From Procambarus clarkii (Eukaryota; Arthropoda; Malacostraca; Decapoda; Cambaridae): DNA of 64,000 bases. The position numbers and the translations under genes are program-made. The number at the start of each line of letters is the position of its first letter. The first letter of the stretch is position 1. Shown here piece by piece: positions 1 to 10,698 of this stretch. The notes below the pieces were generated by a model. It saw only the letters and a list, made by a program, of their open reading frames with translations. It did no database searches and was not told the origin of the DNA. The stretch is taken from NCBI RefSeq assembly GCF_040958095.1, contig NC_091208.1, positions 13,270,263 through 13,334,262 on the forward strand, read 5' to 3'.

Positions 1-3000
1 AAATTGTCGGTCAAATTTTTTTCAAAAAGAAACCTGCTCCATATTGTTGGAAATTGGGGCCTAATATCTTCCACAGCAATATGATTTTTTTCAACTTTTT
101 CATTTAGCCACTGTAGAAAACTTGTCCCCATTTCCTGAAAGTAATTATAATTATTTATTAGTGTTATAAATCCCTTATTTTTCAACCTAATTTTTCAAAT
201 AATTAATTTCTTAAGAGGGTCTTTTTATGAAAACAAAGTAGGTAGGTGCTTTACCCATCATACTCACCTTACATCTTTGTAAAATATAAATCGAGAACTT
301 GAGCCATTTCTGAATTTCATTTAGTCGTAATTGAGTTAAGTGAATATTATTCTCTAAACTCCAATTTTGCTTGTTTTTTTTCTTGGATAAAAAACAATAA
401 ACTGCTTTTTCCCTCAAGGCTCTAAGTATTACATACCATCTTGTTTTTACTTTTATCATTCCAATTGTTTCTTCATTCTCATTTAGAAAATAAAAAACTT
501 CACCTTCTTTGTAAAGATCACTTCGCACCTGTAAAAATAATTTAATAATATAGTTTCATAAAAGAAATTGTATTGAAAAATGTGACAATATAAATTGGCA
601 CTTCCTTGTACAATAGACTTTTTGTTTGCCTACCTTATTCTGGTGTTTCACTACATCTTTAGCTTCAATTATTGAATAGGTCATCCATCCTACCCATCAA
701 CATTGGTGTTCCTCTGGGCAGCATACTTGGCCCTCTCCTCTTTCTCATCTACATTAATGACCTTCCAAATGCCTCCCAACACCTCAAACCAATTCTATTT
801 GCTGACGACACAACCTTCATTTACTCCAGTCCTGACCCCCTTGCTCTAAATGCCACAGTAAATACTGAGCTAGAGAAAGTCCATCTTTGGCTAACTGCCA
901 ACAAACTCACCCTTAACATTGACAAAACGTTTTATATTCTGTTTGGCAATAAATCCTCTAATCAGATAAATCTCAAAATAAACAATACCCTAATTTGTAA
1001 CAAATTAGATGGCAAATTCCTTGGCGTTCTCATCGACCACAAGCTGAATTTCCAGGGTCACATTCTAAATATATCAAAAAAAGTTTCAAAAACTGTTGGC
1101 ATTCTTTCTAAGATCAGATATTATGTACCCCGCCCTGCCCTGGTTACTCTCTATTACTCCCTCATCTATCCATACCTCAACTATGGTATTTGTGCTTGGG
1201 GTTCTACTACCCAAAATCATTTACGTCCTCTTATTACCCAACACAAAGCTGCTATTAGGACAATATCCAACTCTGGCCCCAGACATCACTCGGTACCCTT
1301 ACTCAAATCTCTGAATATGTTAGATATTAAGTCACTGCACATTCTCTCTTGTGTATTATACATATATAAAACGCTGAACTGTAATGCCAATCCTGATCTC
1401 AAAAGCTTCATAGAAGGTTGTAACAGAACCCATGAGCACCACACCAGAAATAAATACAGTTTTGATATTCCTAGAGTACGACTTAATCAAACTAGAAATG
1501 CTCTACAAATCAAGGGACCCAGAATGTGGAATGACCTTCCCAACCATGTTAAAGACTGTACCTCTCTCAACCAGTTTAAGATAAAAACTAAACACTACCT
1601 AATAAATTCCCTGTAACCCACCTCACTCCTTTATTGTCAACCCATGTCTGTTATTTTATTATTATTATTTTATTATTATTATTTTTTTTTAATCAACACT
1701 GTTTGTCAACCTATTGTATTTGTGCTGCTTTTTCAGTCATGTTCCCCCTTTTTTTATCTTTATTTGTATTTGTTTTCAACACTTTTTATTCTTTATGCTC
1801 AATTAGTATTAAGTTCTAGATATTAATGTTTTTCTTGCCCGAAACGCATTGCGTAATAGTGGCTTTAGGCATTGTATGTACTAGCTCTATCTATATATCA
1901 ATCCATTAATGTAACATCACTTGTATGTATGTACCTTACCTGAATAAACATATTTATTTATTATATTTATTTATTATTTATTTAGGTAGGAGATGTAAAG
2001 CCTAATGCCATAAACAGATTGAGTGTGTAGTGTGGAGGTAATGCAAGAAGGCTAGTCTCTTCATATTCGTTGTACAATGGAGTAAAACAGATAACGTTGA
2101 GTTGATGCTTATCCAAGTGACTGAGGTTAACAATATGTTGGTTGTCAGGTTGAAGAAGCTCACACACAGTTGTACATTTAGTATAGTGTAAGATACTATA
2201 TACCAAATGTCGATTCATAATATCCATATTATTCAATGTATCCCACAGTGATCTGGCCACAACTTTAGCAACAACATAACGTTCTCCATCATACCGCTCA
2301 ATGTCTTCCCTTTCTCCAATTAACATATGAACACTTTTACTCCCAGTAATTAAAAAAAATTTACCATTAATGTATCTGCCACTGAAATGAGCTGATTCAC
2401 CATTCACTTTAGTCATACAAACTACTTTAGAAGTAGTAGTACTGGGATCTTCTAAGCAATATTGTTTCCATAGATCATTTGTTTCCGGTTGTTTATCATC
2501 CTCATCACCAATACCACCAGTAAATTTTTTATTGGCAAAGATCACTAAATCAAACTGTCCCTTAAACTCCAAGAGTGTTACACCACGAGGAACATTTTTT
2601 CGAACTTCCGGATCATTGTTGTAGATTGTGTCATCAGGGCCATAGCAGTTCACCTTTATGTCATGAAAAATAGCAGGGTCGTCTTCAGGGGATAGGATTC
2701 CATGTGGGACATTTGCACTTATTCTTTTTATCTTCTTTTTTTCTTTCAATGTCTTTAAAAGATTTTCATACCTAGAAACAAAAGAAAAAAAAAATAAGAA
2801 GTAATAATTTATTGGGGTATGGATATTATAAAAATATATACATGATATATATTATTAACATATTATAATAATGATACTTACAATTCCGAAGACTTTAAAC
2901 TGTTTTCAGCATAACAAATCATCTTCTGAAATGATGCTCCAAATGTATCTGGAAGTTTTTCTTTCATCTTTTTTTGGTATATGTTATCAAGGGTCATCAT

Positions 3001-3006
3001 TAACAT
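1..3006 (-). pseudogene. RNA ligase/nucleotidyltransferase-like gene, four exons visible, cut by a LINE
   Basis: Exons read on the minus strand: 2882-3006 (ATG at 3006), 1988-2771 continuing at 634-681 once the LINE is disregarded, 268-528, and 1-134, which leaves the window. Splice sites are canonical: donors GTAAGT (2881), GTAGGC (633) and GTGAGT (267); acceptors TTTCTAG (before 2771), TTTACAG (before 528) and TTTCAG (before 134). The reading frame stays open over each junction. Exon 2 has a K-V-N-G-E box, which fits motif I (K-x-D/N-G) of covalent nucleotidyltransferases (RNA/DNA ligases, capping enzymes), followed by G-S-K-S-V-H. Exon 3 has I-K-V-K, a possible motif V. I recall similar uncharacterised arthropod ligase-like proteins. 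The expected activity would be nucleic-acid end joining through a lysyl-AMP intermediate; this is inferred from motifs only. The LINE breaks exon 2, so this copy is probably dead. Confidence 0.6.
682..1982 (+). mobile_element. 5'-truncated non-LTR retrotransposon (LINE) with TTTA-rich tail
   Basis: The open frame at 672-1616 encodes the second half of a reverse transcriptase: G-V-P-L-G-S-I-L-G-P-L-L-F, then the catalytic F-A-D-D-T box, the thumb, and the C-terminal W-N-D-L-P block typical of LINE proteins. The first RT motifs, the endonuclease and ORF1 are missing, so the element is 5'-truncated. The 3' UTR ends in a TTTA/TATT microsatellite (about 1945-1982). The 5-bp sequence TAGGT is found at 677-681 and again at 1983-1987 and is the likely target duplication. 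The element lies inside exon 2 of the ligase-like gene, in the opposite orientation. Clade not assigned. Confidence 0.85.
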
Positions 3007-3111
3007 ATTTATAGAAAGTGGTGAATCCGTAGTTGTTGTATATGTCAACAATGAAATAATATTAAATAGTTATCACTATGGACATATGCATGCTGCATCA
3101 GACCACTTAAC

Positions 3112-3148
3112 ACTGAGGTAATAATACTGGGCATAACGCTTTTATATA
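3112..3148 (-). promoter_or_regulatory. TATA box and initiator for the ligase-like gene
   Basis: On the minus strand TATATAAAAG (3148-3139) is followed 32 nt later by TCAGT (3116-3112), the arthropod initiator consensus. The first coding exon starts about 110 nt downstream. Confidence 0.55.
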
Positions 3149-3221
3149 CTTGAAGGCGATTTAACTCACCCCTCCTCCTCCTCCTCATCCTCCTACTCCT
3201 CAAGTCAGAATTGAAAAGATA

Positions 3222-3280
3222 GATATAAAAGAATTCAACTGCCAGTTACAACACTAGTCCTGTGCTGTATCTAGTGAGTC
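3222..3280 (+). promoter_or_regulatory. TATA box and possible 5'UTR splice donor of the 3493 gene
   Basis: TATAAAA at 3224-3230 is followed by CAGTT (3243-3247) and by a GTGAGT donor-like site at 3274. An acceptor with a long T tract ends at 3472, 20 nt before the ATG. The TATA-to-CAGTT spacing (about 20 nt) is shorter than usual, so the start site is uncertain. Confidence 0.4.
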
Positions 3281-3492
3281 CACTTTGATAATATTATAAT
3301 ATAATAAGATAATATAATTATATTGACTTAGTTTGGGTAAGGTAGGGTCTTGTTTGGTCTTACTCTAATTATTAGTCCTGCATCACCTTATATTATCTTA
3401 GATAAAAATGTTGATTGATCAGTTAAGTTACATATGCCTAAACATATTTTTTTTTTTTTTTTACATTCACAGATTTGAAATAGATCACCATT

Positions 3493-3912
3493 ATGACTGA
3501 TATTAACGAGACAACAGCAAATTTTGAAAATGATAAGACTCTGAGTGAACCCAACCCTACAGGCAAAGCAATGAACCCCAATGAAATATGGGAAGCTGAA
3601 TCTGTAAAGACTGAACCCAACCCTACTAACCCCAATGAAATATGGGAAATTGAATCTGTAAAGATTATGTTAATAAAACTTGAAGAAATACTACTAAAGT
3701 GGGGAATAAAATATGAATTATTCATGAGACAAAATAATGGAGACAAGCTTGAAAATACCTATCAAGTGATTTTGATGTCGAAGGCCTCATCACAGGAAAA
3801 AATTGAAATAGACCATATTAAAGTAGTATTTCAAGATGATGAATTGGTTTTGTTTAATGGGTGTGATGACAACTTAAGTTACCACCTGAAAAAACACATA
3901 TGTTGTGTGTGA
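3493..3912 (+). CDS. small acidic protein with a tandem NPNEIWE repeat
   Basis: A 139-residue protein that I do not recognise. The N-terminal third is Asn/Thr/Glu-rich and holds two copies of a unit of about 20 residues containing P-N-P-T and N-P-N-E-I-W-E. The rest is a compact mixed region with no membrane segment, ending C-C-V. The ATG at 3493 lies just after a strong splice acceptor (T-tract then ACAG, 3450-3472), and a TATA box lies 260 bp upstream, so a non-coding first exon is likely. The gene is divergent from the ligase-like gene, with the two TATA boxes about 75 bp apart. There is no internal lesion. Confidence 0.5.
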   Translation: MTDINETTANFENDKTLSEPNPTGKAMNPNEIWEAESVKTEPNPTNPNEIWEIESVKIMLIKLEEILLKWGIKYELFMRQNNGDKLENTYQVILMSKASSQEKIEIDHIKVVFQDDELVLFNGCDDNLSYHLKKHICCV

Positions 3913-4379
3913 GTATACCCTCATCCAATTAACTATCCATAGTTTTTTTAAATATGAAGAAAAATTACCCACTACTTTGTACATACGAATTTTTAAAGAT
4001 GAATGGGCATCCAGCCCAGCGTGGGATAATCGGGTGAAGTAACTTTACACACAAAATTTAATGATTATTTCCTCGGCTTCAAATAGATGTTTTCCTCCTC
4101 CCCAACTTCAATGGAATAATCACTTGATATATCAATGAGATAGCTTAAATATCATGTCTCCAAAAAGCTATAAATGTCTCCTGTCCCCCCTCCCCTCTAT
4201 TTGGAGGAGGTGGGTACAAGGCGTCGTCCTCATTCACTCCAAACCCACCTTCACGTATCTAGACAGTCTTCACAATACCGACATATGACAACTTGTACTG
4301 ACACTCACCGGAACTAGTGCCAGCCATACTGACATTATCATCTTACTTTTTAATTATACTACATCTGTTCCCATTCTGG

Positions 4380-4570
4380 GCTCACTTTTTATTTAGTGAA
4401 AAATTACAGTGAAATTAAAAGGTGCCCCCATTCTTCTACCTATGTACACTAGAATAATAAAGGCAAAATTAAAAAAATTAAAGTAATATATTTTATAATT
4501 CATGCACACTTTTATTTAGTGAAAATTACAGTGGAATTAAAAATGAAATGAGGCAGCCTTCAACTGTTCG
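4380..4570 (+). repeat. conserved non-coding module (copy 1)
   Basis: This stretch contains a segment with GCACACTTTTATTTAGTG and ATTACAGTGGAATTAA, which recurs inverted at about 13230-13330. Part of it is also repeated locally (4386-4420 against 4508-4540). Together with the shared promoter cassette it suggests that the small coiled-coil genes were once a tandem array. No coding potential is seen between 3913 and 4770. Confidence 0.5.
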
Positions 4571-4773
4571 AAAGTTTTTTTTTTTTTAAATCAACAATCT
4601 CCTGCCAGAGGTTTGTATTCTTCTTCTTCAGGTCGGTGATGTACCCACGTCAGTCACTATGTCATTCACTGTGCGGGAGTTTTGAATAACATTGGCTCTT
4701 TGGTCCCATTATAAATTAATATGACTTCCAAGTGGTTGCACATATCAATTCCTCAAAAGAAAGGCGGGAAGTT

Positions 4774-5193
4774 TCAGCCTTCCAACTCTTTAATTTCATT
4801 TTTTAAATCATCAATCTCCTGCTTGAGGTCGGTGTAGTTCTGCTTCAGGTAGGTGATTATTTTTAACAACTCTTTCTCTATCATCTTCAATAGTGTGTTG
4901 TTCTGATTGATGTCGGTGTTGTTCTGCATGATGTTGGTGATTATTTTGCTGATTAATTGTAACAACTCTTGGTCTGTCTTCAAAAATATTGTCTCGTTCT
5001 GCTTGATGATGTCGGTATTGTTCTGCTTGAGGTTGGTGTAGTTCAGCTTGATGTCGTGGATTATTTGTAACAAATCTTTCTCTATCTTCAATATTAATTT
5101 ATCCTCTTCCTCTTCCCAGCATAGTTTCAAGGTTTTTTCCAGCGTAGCTTGTGTCCTATTCTCCATCCTGGGGTTCATCTGAGGAGAGAGCAT
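4774..5193 (-). CDS. small coiled-coil protein, MLS family, member 1
   Basis: The frame is open from 5316, but a TATA box at 5286-5281 lies downstream of that first ATG. The likely start is therefore the ATG at 5193, which follows a leader shared with the 13605 gene. The product is about 139 residues and starts M-L-S-P-Q-M-N-P-R. Nearly all the rest is heptad-rich coiled coil with repeated Q-N-N-T-D and K-x-x-E-L-L-x-I-I blocks, unit about 26-28 residues. No membrane segment. I infer oligomerisation but no specific function. Confidence 0.55.
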   Translation of the reverse strand: MLSPQMNPRMENRTQATLEKTLKLCWEEEEDKLILKIEKDLLQIIHDIKLNYTNLKQNNTDIIKQNETIFLKTDQELLQLISKIITNIMQNNTDINQNNTLLKMIEKELLKIITYLKQNYTDLKQEIDDLKNEIKELEG

Positions 5194-5290
5194 CTCGAAC
5201 AACTTTTTCTTTGGAAGAGCAGCGAAGCTGGCCATCAGTGGATGTAATATAAGAGTGAGAGTGGTCGGCGGCAACGAATATTTATAGGTG
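5190..5290 (-). promoter_or_regulatory. shared promoter/leader cassette, copy 1
   Basis: Read on the minus strand: TATAAATATTC, then ACTCTCACTC, then CATCCACTGATGGCC, then CTTCGCTGCTCTTCCAA, then AAGAAAAAGTTGT, then ATG. The same ordered blocks are found at 13500-13606 and 41100-41190. Confidence 0.65.
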
Positions 5291-5559
5291 GACTTCGCCG
5301 CCATGAGTTTGATCACAAGGTTTTCAACACTTTATCTAAAATATCACTTTTAAAAATGTTGACTTCAACCTTCAACGGTCCAAAAATTTTTATTAAATCA
5401 GTATTCTTCTGCTTGAGGTTGGTGGTGTTTATCGTTTTTTCTAATCAATATTCTTTTGATTGAGGTATATTGATGTTCTCTCTGTGACATCAATAAGCAT
5501 TGTTTCATTTTTTTTTCAGCACAGCTTCTTTACCTTAACTTGTGGGTGACAGAAAGTTA

Positions 5560-5662
5560 ATGAAATTGGGGAGTATGACTGCTACGGGACGCCCACTCAC
5601 GGATGCGATCCCACTATTGCTCGACACGGGTGCTTTTGGCTGCTGGGTTAAAGAAGTTACGT
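5560..5662 (+). other. possible retroelement protease fragment
   Basis: A short open stretch reads L-L-L-D-T-G-A-F-G, like the active site of a retropepsin. Both flanks lose coding character at once. It is either a small retrotransposon scrap or chance. Confidence 0.2.
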
Positions 5663-6103
5663 AAAAAAGTGAATTTGAAATAAAAATTACCCAAATACTA
5701 GAAAAAGGTGGGGGCCTGGGAGCCGGAAAAATTATTTCATGTATATTAATGATATTAAAACTGCCAAATTGAAATTGACCACAAAGACATCTCATGAATA
5801 CAAAAAAAAAATATATATTGTCCTTTTGGTAAAATTTGGGTTGGGGTAGGATAATAAAATAAATTAATTTGTGGAAATAATATAATATATTCAGTATCTC
5901 ATTCTTTTACTTTTTTTTACCCCAATTATTTATTTAGAGTGACTAACAACTACTACTATTTTCTGATTGAACTGTCCATTCATGCTTATTTTGTAAAAGT
6001 ATTTTCTTGGGGAAATAAGCCACCACAATGCAGCCAACAACATTCAGAAACCGGTTTCAAGGTTCTGCTATACAGGCATTCCTCATTTTATCTTCCATTT
6101 AGT

Positions 6104-6849
6104 GTCTGTCACTTCGACATCTCTTTTTGGGAAGTTGTGGAGCTGTGTAGTAGCAAATAAGAAAGACATTAATATATTCTCTACCGAATAAATTTTAACA
6201 GAGCATAGGAATTCACGGATTTAAAAAAAGAATTTTAATCACAAAAAAATAAATAACGTACAACTGAAATTAAAAGGATTAATTTCAGTCCATCCTAGAC
6301 TAACTAGGTCAGACCTAAAACGTCATAATTTTCACTTATTAGTAAAGTTAATTACAAATACATACCTGTGCCTGTTGTTGTCTCCTGACCGAAGACACGT
6401 TCCTCCACATTCTCCTGCTTCTCCCATTCCTCCCCTGACTTGGTGTCATCATCTCCATCTGAAGACCATGGCCATTTGATTTTTCTAGAATCAAGCTTCC
6501 TTAGTGCCTTTTCTTTCTTCTTCATCTTGCTCTTTATGGCCTGATTTAGTACCAAGCCCTTTAGTTTGTCAATGAACCGGTCACTTTCGAATGCGTCTGA
6601 TGACGACGATAAGGACGACGATGAGGACGACGATAAAGACGATAATGAGGAAGAAGATGAAGAAGATGACCTTGCTTTTACCGTTGATTCAACCAAACAA
6701 GACATATGCTCAAGTAAGACAGATGCAGCTTGGCCTCTTTCAGCTTGTTCTTTTGCTTCCCCAGAAGAGTTAGTAGTTATCTCGAAACTCTTCACCAGTT
6801 CGGAAACAAGGGGTGGGGGAGGATAGAGGGAGGAAAGAACGAATAACAA
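6104..6849 (-). CDS. Ser-rich acidic protein, spliced, function unknown
   Basis: The main exon reads on the minus strand from 6849 or an internal splice acceptor down to 6366, where a CACAG/GTATG donor is seen. A plausible acceptor (TACTACACAG, exon from about 6147) gives a short basic C-terminal tail. The protein has a run of about 25 Ser broken by Leu, flanked by a basic Lys-rich helix and a Trp-Pro-Trp-containing acidic tail. The Ser run is encoded by TCG/TCA/TCC codons. A TATA-like site (TATTTAAG, about 7340) lies 490 nt upstream. I do not recognise the family; the N-terminal boundary is uncertain. Confidence 0.35.
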
Positions 6850-7535
6850 TAAATTAAAATTACTATTATAATTGTGTTTTACTGTAGTATAATGAATAAA
6901 AAATCAATCTCTAAATGTTAATTTACCTGAAAGAGACAAATAATTTTTACACTATACTCTCTTTATATGTTTCCAAATAACTTAGGAAGTGGTATATTCT
7001 GACTTGTTCCTTCAGCTGAGATAGCTGGCTGTACCTGATCATTGCGCACATAAGTAGTTAATGTAGGTACTATAACAATAAGAAATAGAGTGTGTGGTTT
7101 TTTTATGATTTGATTCATAAACTGAACTGGTAAGGAATTGATTATTGAAGCTTGTTGTTATGTAATTCTTGATGGACTAGATGATTGCATATGGATCAAC
7201 AGTTAAACTGTAATGACGCCCGCCACTACCCTACTGAATGATAAACTGCTTAATTTCAGTAGACTGTATTGAATCTTACTTGACACCTGACACTGGAGCT
7301 GGAGAGAGAGCAAGGGTTTGTGACTCTTAAATAGGCAGAAATTCTCCTTTTATACCACTATCCCATCCCCCTCCCTCCACCATAGGTTGTTGAATCAATA
7401 CAAGTTATTTTCATTAATATTTTCTATATTTTTATTAATATAGGCCGATTACTAAATTCTAATTCTGATTATTTTGTTAGATCATAAACACATAATTTAA
7501 TGGATAAGTAGTATATAATCAAAGGCTGAATGTTT
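6850..7535. other. gene-free stretch with a possible minus-strand promoter
   Basis: No convincing ORF. On the minus strand CTATTTAAGAG (about 7340) is followed about 35 nt later by AGTGTCAGG and a GTAAGA donor-like site, which could drive the Ser-rich gene. Confidence 0.3.
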
Positions 7536-7537
7536 TC

Positions 7538-8499
7538 TTAAAATCTTTCTATTCTCTTTCCCTCTTTTTTTGGAGTTGAGTTAATTTGCCTACTCCCCGA
7601 CGTGCTACTCCTTTTTTTATTTGTTTTATTATTACCCCCCCCCCCCAAAAAAAAAAAGTCCTTTTTATCATCCTTCTTTTCGTCTAGCATTATTGCATCC
7701 TCTTCTATTTCCTTTTCATCCTCCTTCTTTTCTTCTAGCACTATTGAACTAGTGTCATTTATTGGTTTAATATCCTCCTTCTTTACCTTCAACTGATGAA
7801 CTGGTGTCATTTATTGGATTAATATCAACTTCCTCTTCCAATTGCTTTCCATCTGTTCCTCTCCTATTCATGAACTGTTTTCCTCTTTGATTCTTTTTCA
7901 GAGTCAATATTTCATTTTTTCGTCTGTCTTGGGTATTTAATTTTGATCGTTGTTTGGCATCTTTTTGTTTTGTCCCCGAATCTGTTGTTTTATATGTTTT
8001 TGATGTTTTTGTTGTTTCCTGTGATGAAACTTTCTGAGAGGAAATTGTTTTTAAAATGATTTCATCGCCGATTACATTTAAATACTTCTTTATTATTTGT
8101 GTTTCAATAAACCATTTTTTTTCTTGTTCAATATCATCTCTGTTCAATAATGTAAGTAATTTTAAATTGTTATCCTTGTTATCAATAGACACTATTTGGT
8201 TTTTGTAAATTTCATCGTCGTTAATGTTAATTTTTTCTCCAATCAGTGTTAAACCCTTAATATTATATATAATTGGAAAAACAGAGGGGGGTTATAATAG
8301 CTTTCTTTATATTTTGGGAGTTTAATAAAGCTGTTTTCATAGTATCGATGTCATATAGGTTTTTTGAAAAATGTAGGTTCAATTGAATAAAAGGCATAAG
8401 AATTTTATCGTTTATTACCGTAACAAGATTTTTATAGAACTGGGCGCAGAATATAAATTTAGAAATGTGATTCGAAAGAGAATAGAATAATTGTTTCAT
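7538..8499 (-). pseudogene. Lys/Glu-rich protein in three frame fragments
   Basis: Three consecutive minus-strand ORFs (8499-8263, 8192-7767, 7810-7538) fit end to end. The step at about 8285 falls in a C6 run, and the next frame is open right across the junction. The step at about 7800 falls inside a repeated segment encoding I-N-D-T-S-S. The C-terminal part is a degenerate repeat of acidic/basic E-E-K-K-E-D-E units ending at a C10A11 homopolymer. The first fragment (78 residues) has many hydrophobic positions. Family unknown. It may continue from the coiled-coil gene upstream, because the frame runs on from 8533 to 8499 through one TAA. Confidence 0.4.
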
Positions 8500-8532
8500 T
8501 TCATTTTTGGCAACACTATTCCTACAAAATAT

Positions 8533-10522
8533 TTATTTTACTTTAATCTGATCGAATGCTAATAACAAATACTTTTTTCGGCACTTCTCTGATAGGTAAG
8601 CATCGAGTTCATTAATAATAGTTCTGATAATAGAAGTGAACTTTTCTACTAGAGTTTCATCATAGTCTGAAGAAACGTCAATTGTATTAATCATCGACAA
8701 ATGTATTTTCGATTCTTTTAATTCAGAAGTCATGACTAACATTTTAGAATTCATTTCTTTATTTGTTTGTTTTAATATCGAATTTTCTGATTCCTGCATT
8801 TGTTGAATGGCTAATATTTTAGAAGTATCACCATATGATTTGCGAATCACTTGCAAGATAATTACATAAAAGTGTCTTATATTTCGTATGCTAAAATCTT
8901 TTTTAAGTTCGTTCTGATAAATTGTATATATAATTGTAATAAAAGTATATACCTTTATAACTTCATAATTTGTTTCTTTTGTATATTTGTATAAATCCGC
9001 AAGTTGTTCTATTATCTTTTCTTTAACTAAGCCATAGATGCAAGTTCATCTACTAACATTTTAGCCAAATAATTTGGTTCTTGTAACTGACGCTTTAAAA
9101 CAACATTTAAATCAACATAAGGCATTAATTCTTTTTTGTGTTTTTCTACTATTTCATCAGTAATATTCGTTTTGAAACTATTTAGCATATGATTAAATAA
9201 CCCTCTTTCTTCCTCATTAGTAAATAATATATTTGCTATATTTTCCGGTTGTAGATCATTATTATTATAATTACTATTGTTAATAATGTCATTTAACTTA
9301 GCCATTCTATTTGTGTGTTCTTGTCGAATATAATTCTTGTGTTCTGTATTAAAATGATCAATAATGTTTTTTATTATTTCTTCAATTAGTTTATTTGTTT
9401 CACTTGAATAACTATTATTTATAAACAATATATTTGAAAAACATTCAGTTATATCATCATTTGATAATATAGATTTTTTTTTTAAATTATTAAATAATGT
9501 ATTATTAAAATTATTTATTGTATTTATATTCGCCAATAATTCATTATATTTATTTAGCATTTGGTCCTGAAGTTGTTTATAAGTTTCTTCTTCTTGTTGA
9601 TGTTTCTCAAGTTCTTTTGTTTTGAGTGATAATAACTCTCATATTGCCGTTGATGGGCTTGTTTTTGTTCCTCAAGTTGTTTCATATAGGTTTTTTCTTG
9701 TTCATGTTTTTCATAGTTACATTTCTCAAGTTCATTTTTGTAAGTTTCTTCTAGTTGATGTTTTTCATTAATAAGTCTATAACTTTGAGTTAATTCTTCA
9801 TTTATTCTATTTATTTCTTGTTTTTGTTCAGATAATTGTGTGGTACATAGTTGTAGGTTTTTATTGAGTTCAACGTTTTTAGATTTTATTTCAGTATTAT
9901 TTGAATTAGTTAGAATATTTAACTGTTTAATTTGATTATCTAATTCTGTTATTTGTTTGTCTTTTTCAGTTAGTTGTTTATCTTTTTCTATATTTCTATT
10001 ATCTAATTCTTTTATTTGTTTGCCTTTTTCCTCAATTTTATCTTCACATTCATTTAATTGATCTAAATTAAATATTTGGGTTTTCAATTCTTCTTCATAT
10101 TTATTGTTTTCAATTTCTAAATTGTTTATTATATTTTTTTGTTTTTCTATTTCAGTTGTAAACTTATCAACTTGTTTATTAAAATCGAGTATTTCGCGTT
10201 CTTTTTCTGCTATCGCAGTCTCTAGGAAAATTTTTTCCATATTACACTCATCATATTGTTTATTTAATAAAGCTATGGTTTCCTTTTGTTGATATTGACT
10301 TTTAATAAGAGGATATGTTTTAGTTATTAATTTTATGTATCGATCAGATAGATCAAATAAATGAAACAATTTATTTAGTAATATGATTGTTCTTGTTTCA
10401 TCATCATCTTTAGCAGAAACATTGTTTAAATAAGTTTTTATATTTATACGTTCTCTTAAACCTGAGGTCCCATCCTCAGGGAAATGTACCATACTCAAGA
10501 TTGTTTTAACAATTTCACTCAT
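8533..10522 (-). pseudogene. long coiled-coil protein, broken by frameshifts
   Basis: ORFs 10522-9554, 9560-9027 and about 9048-8533 join smoothly in reading character. Near 9637 the coiled coil leaves one frame and continues in the next, and near 9040 it does so again. Residues 70-310 of the first part are an almost unbroken coiled coil rich in Gln/Glu/Lys/Asn (E-K-D-K-Q-I-T-E-L-D-N type). The middle part is Asn-rich. The third fragment has no ATG of its own, which supports its being a continuation. The ATG at 10522 has the leader ATAAAAAATG seen before other compact-cluster genes. A structural or scaffold role is a guess from the coiled coil alone. Confidence 0.5.
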
Positions 10523-10698
10523 TTTTTATGGGGTGAGAAAAAAATACCTATTTTGAAGTCCAATGTTAATTTTATCTTATTGAAATGAAATGAAACAGTC
10601 CATCAACCATTGCACATTATTTTGAATAGGACATTCAATGTTGATTTTTCAGCATTCAAAATAATTATTTCTTGCATTGAATACACGATACCATAATT

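Noticed and set aside
1634..1826. Two hydrophobic short ORFs
   Set aside because: Low-complexity TTATTA sequence in the LINE 3' UTR.
4774..5316. Start of the coiled-coil gene at 5316
   Set aside because: The TATA box at 5286 lies downstream of that ATG, and the leader match fixes the start at 5193.
6566..6826. Asp-rich plus-strand ORF
   Set aside because: Complement of the Ser run of the minus-strand gene, without independent support.
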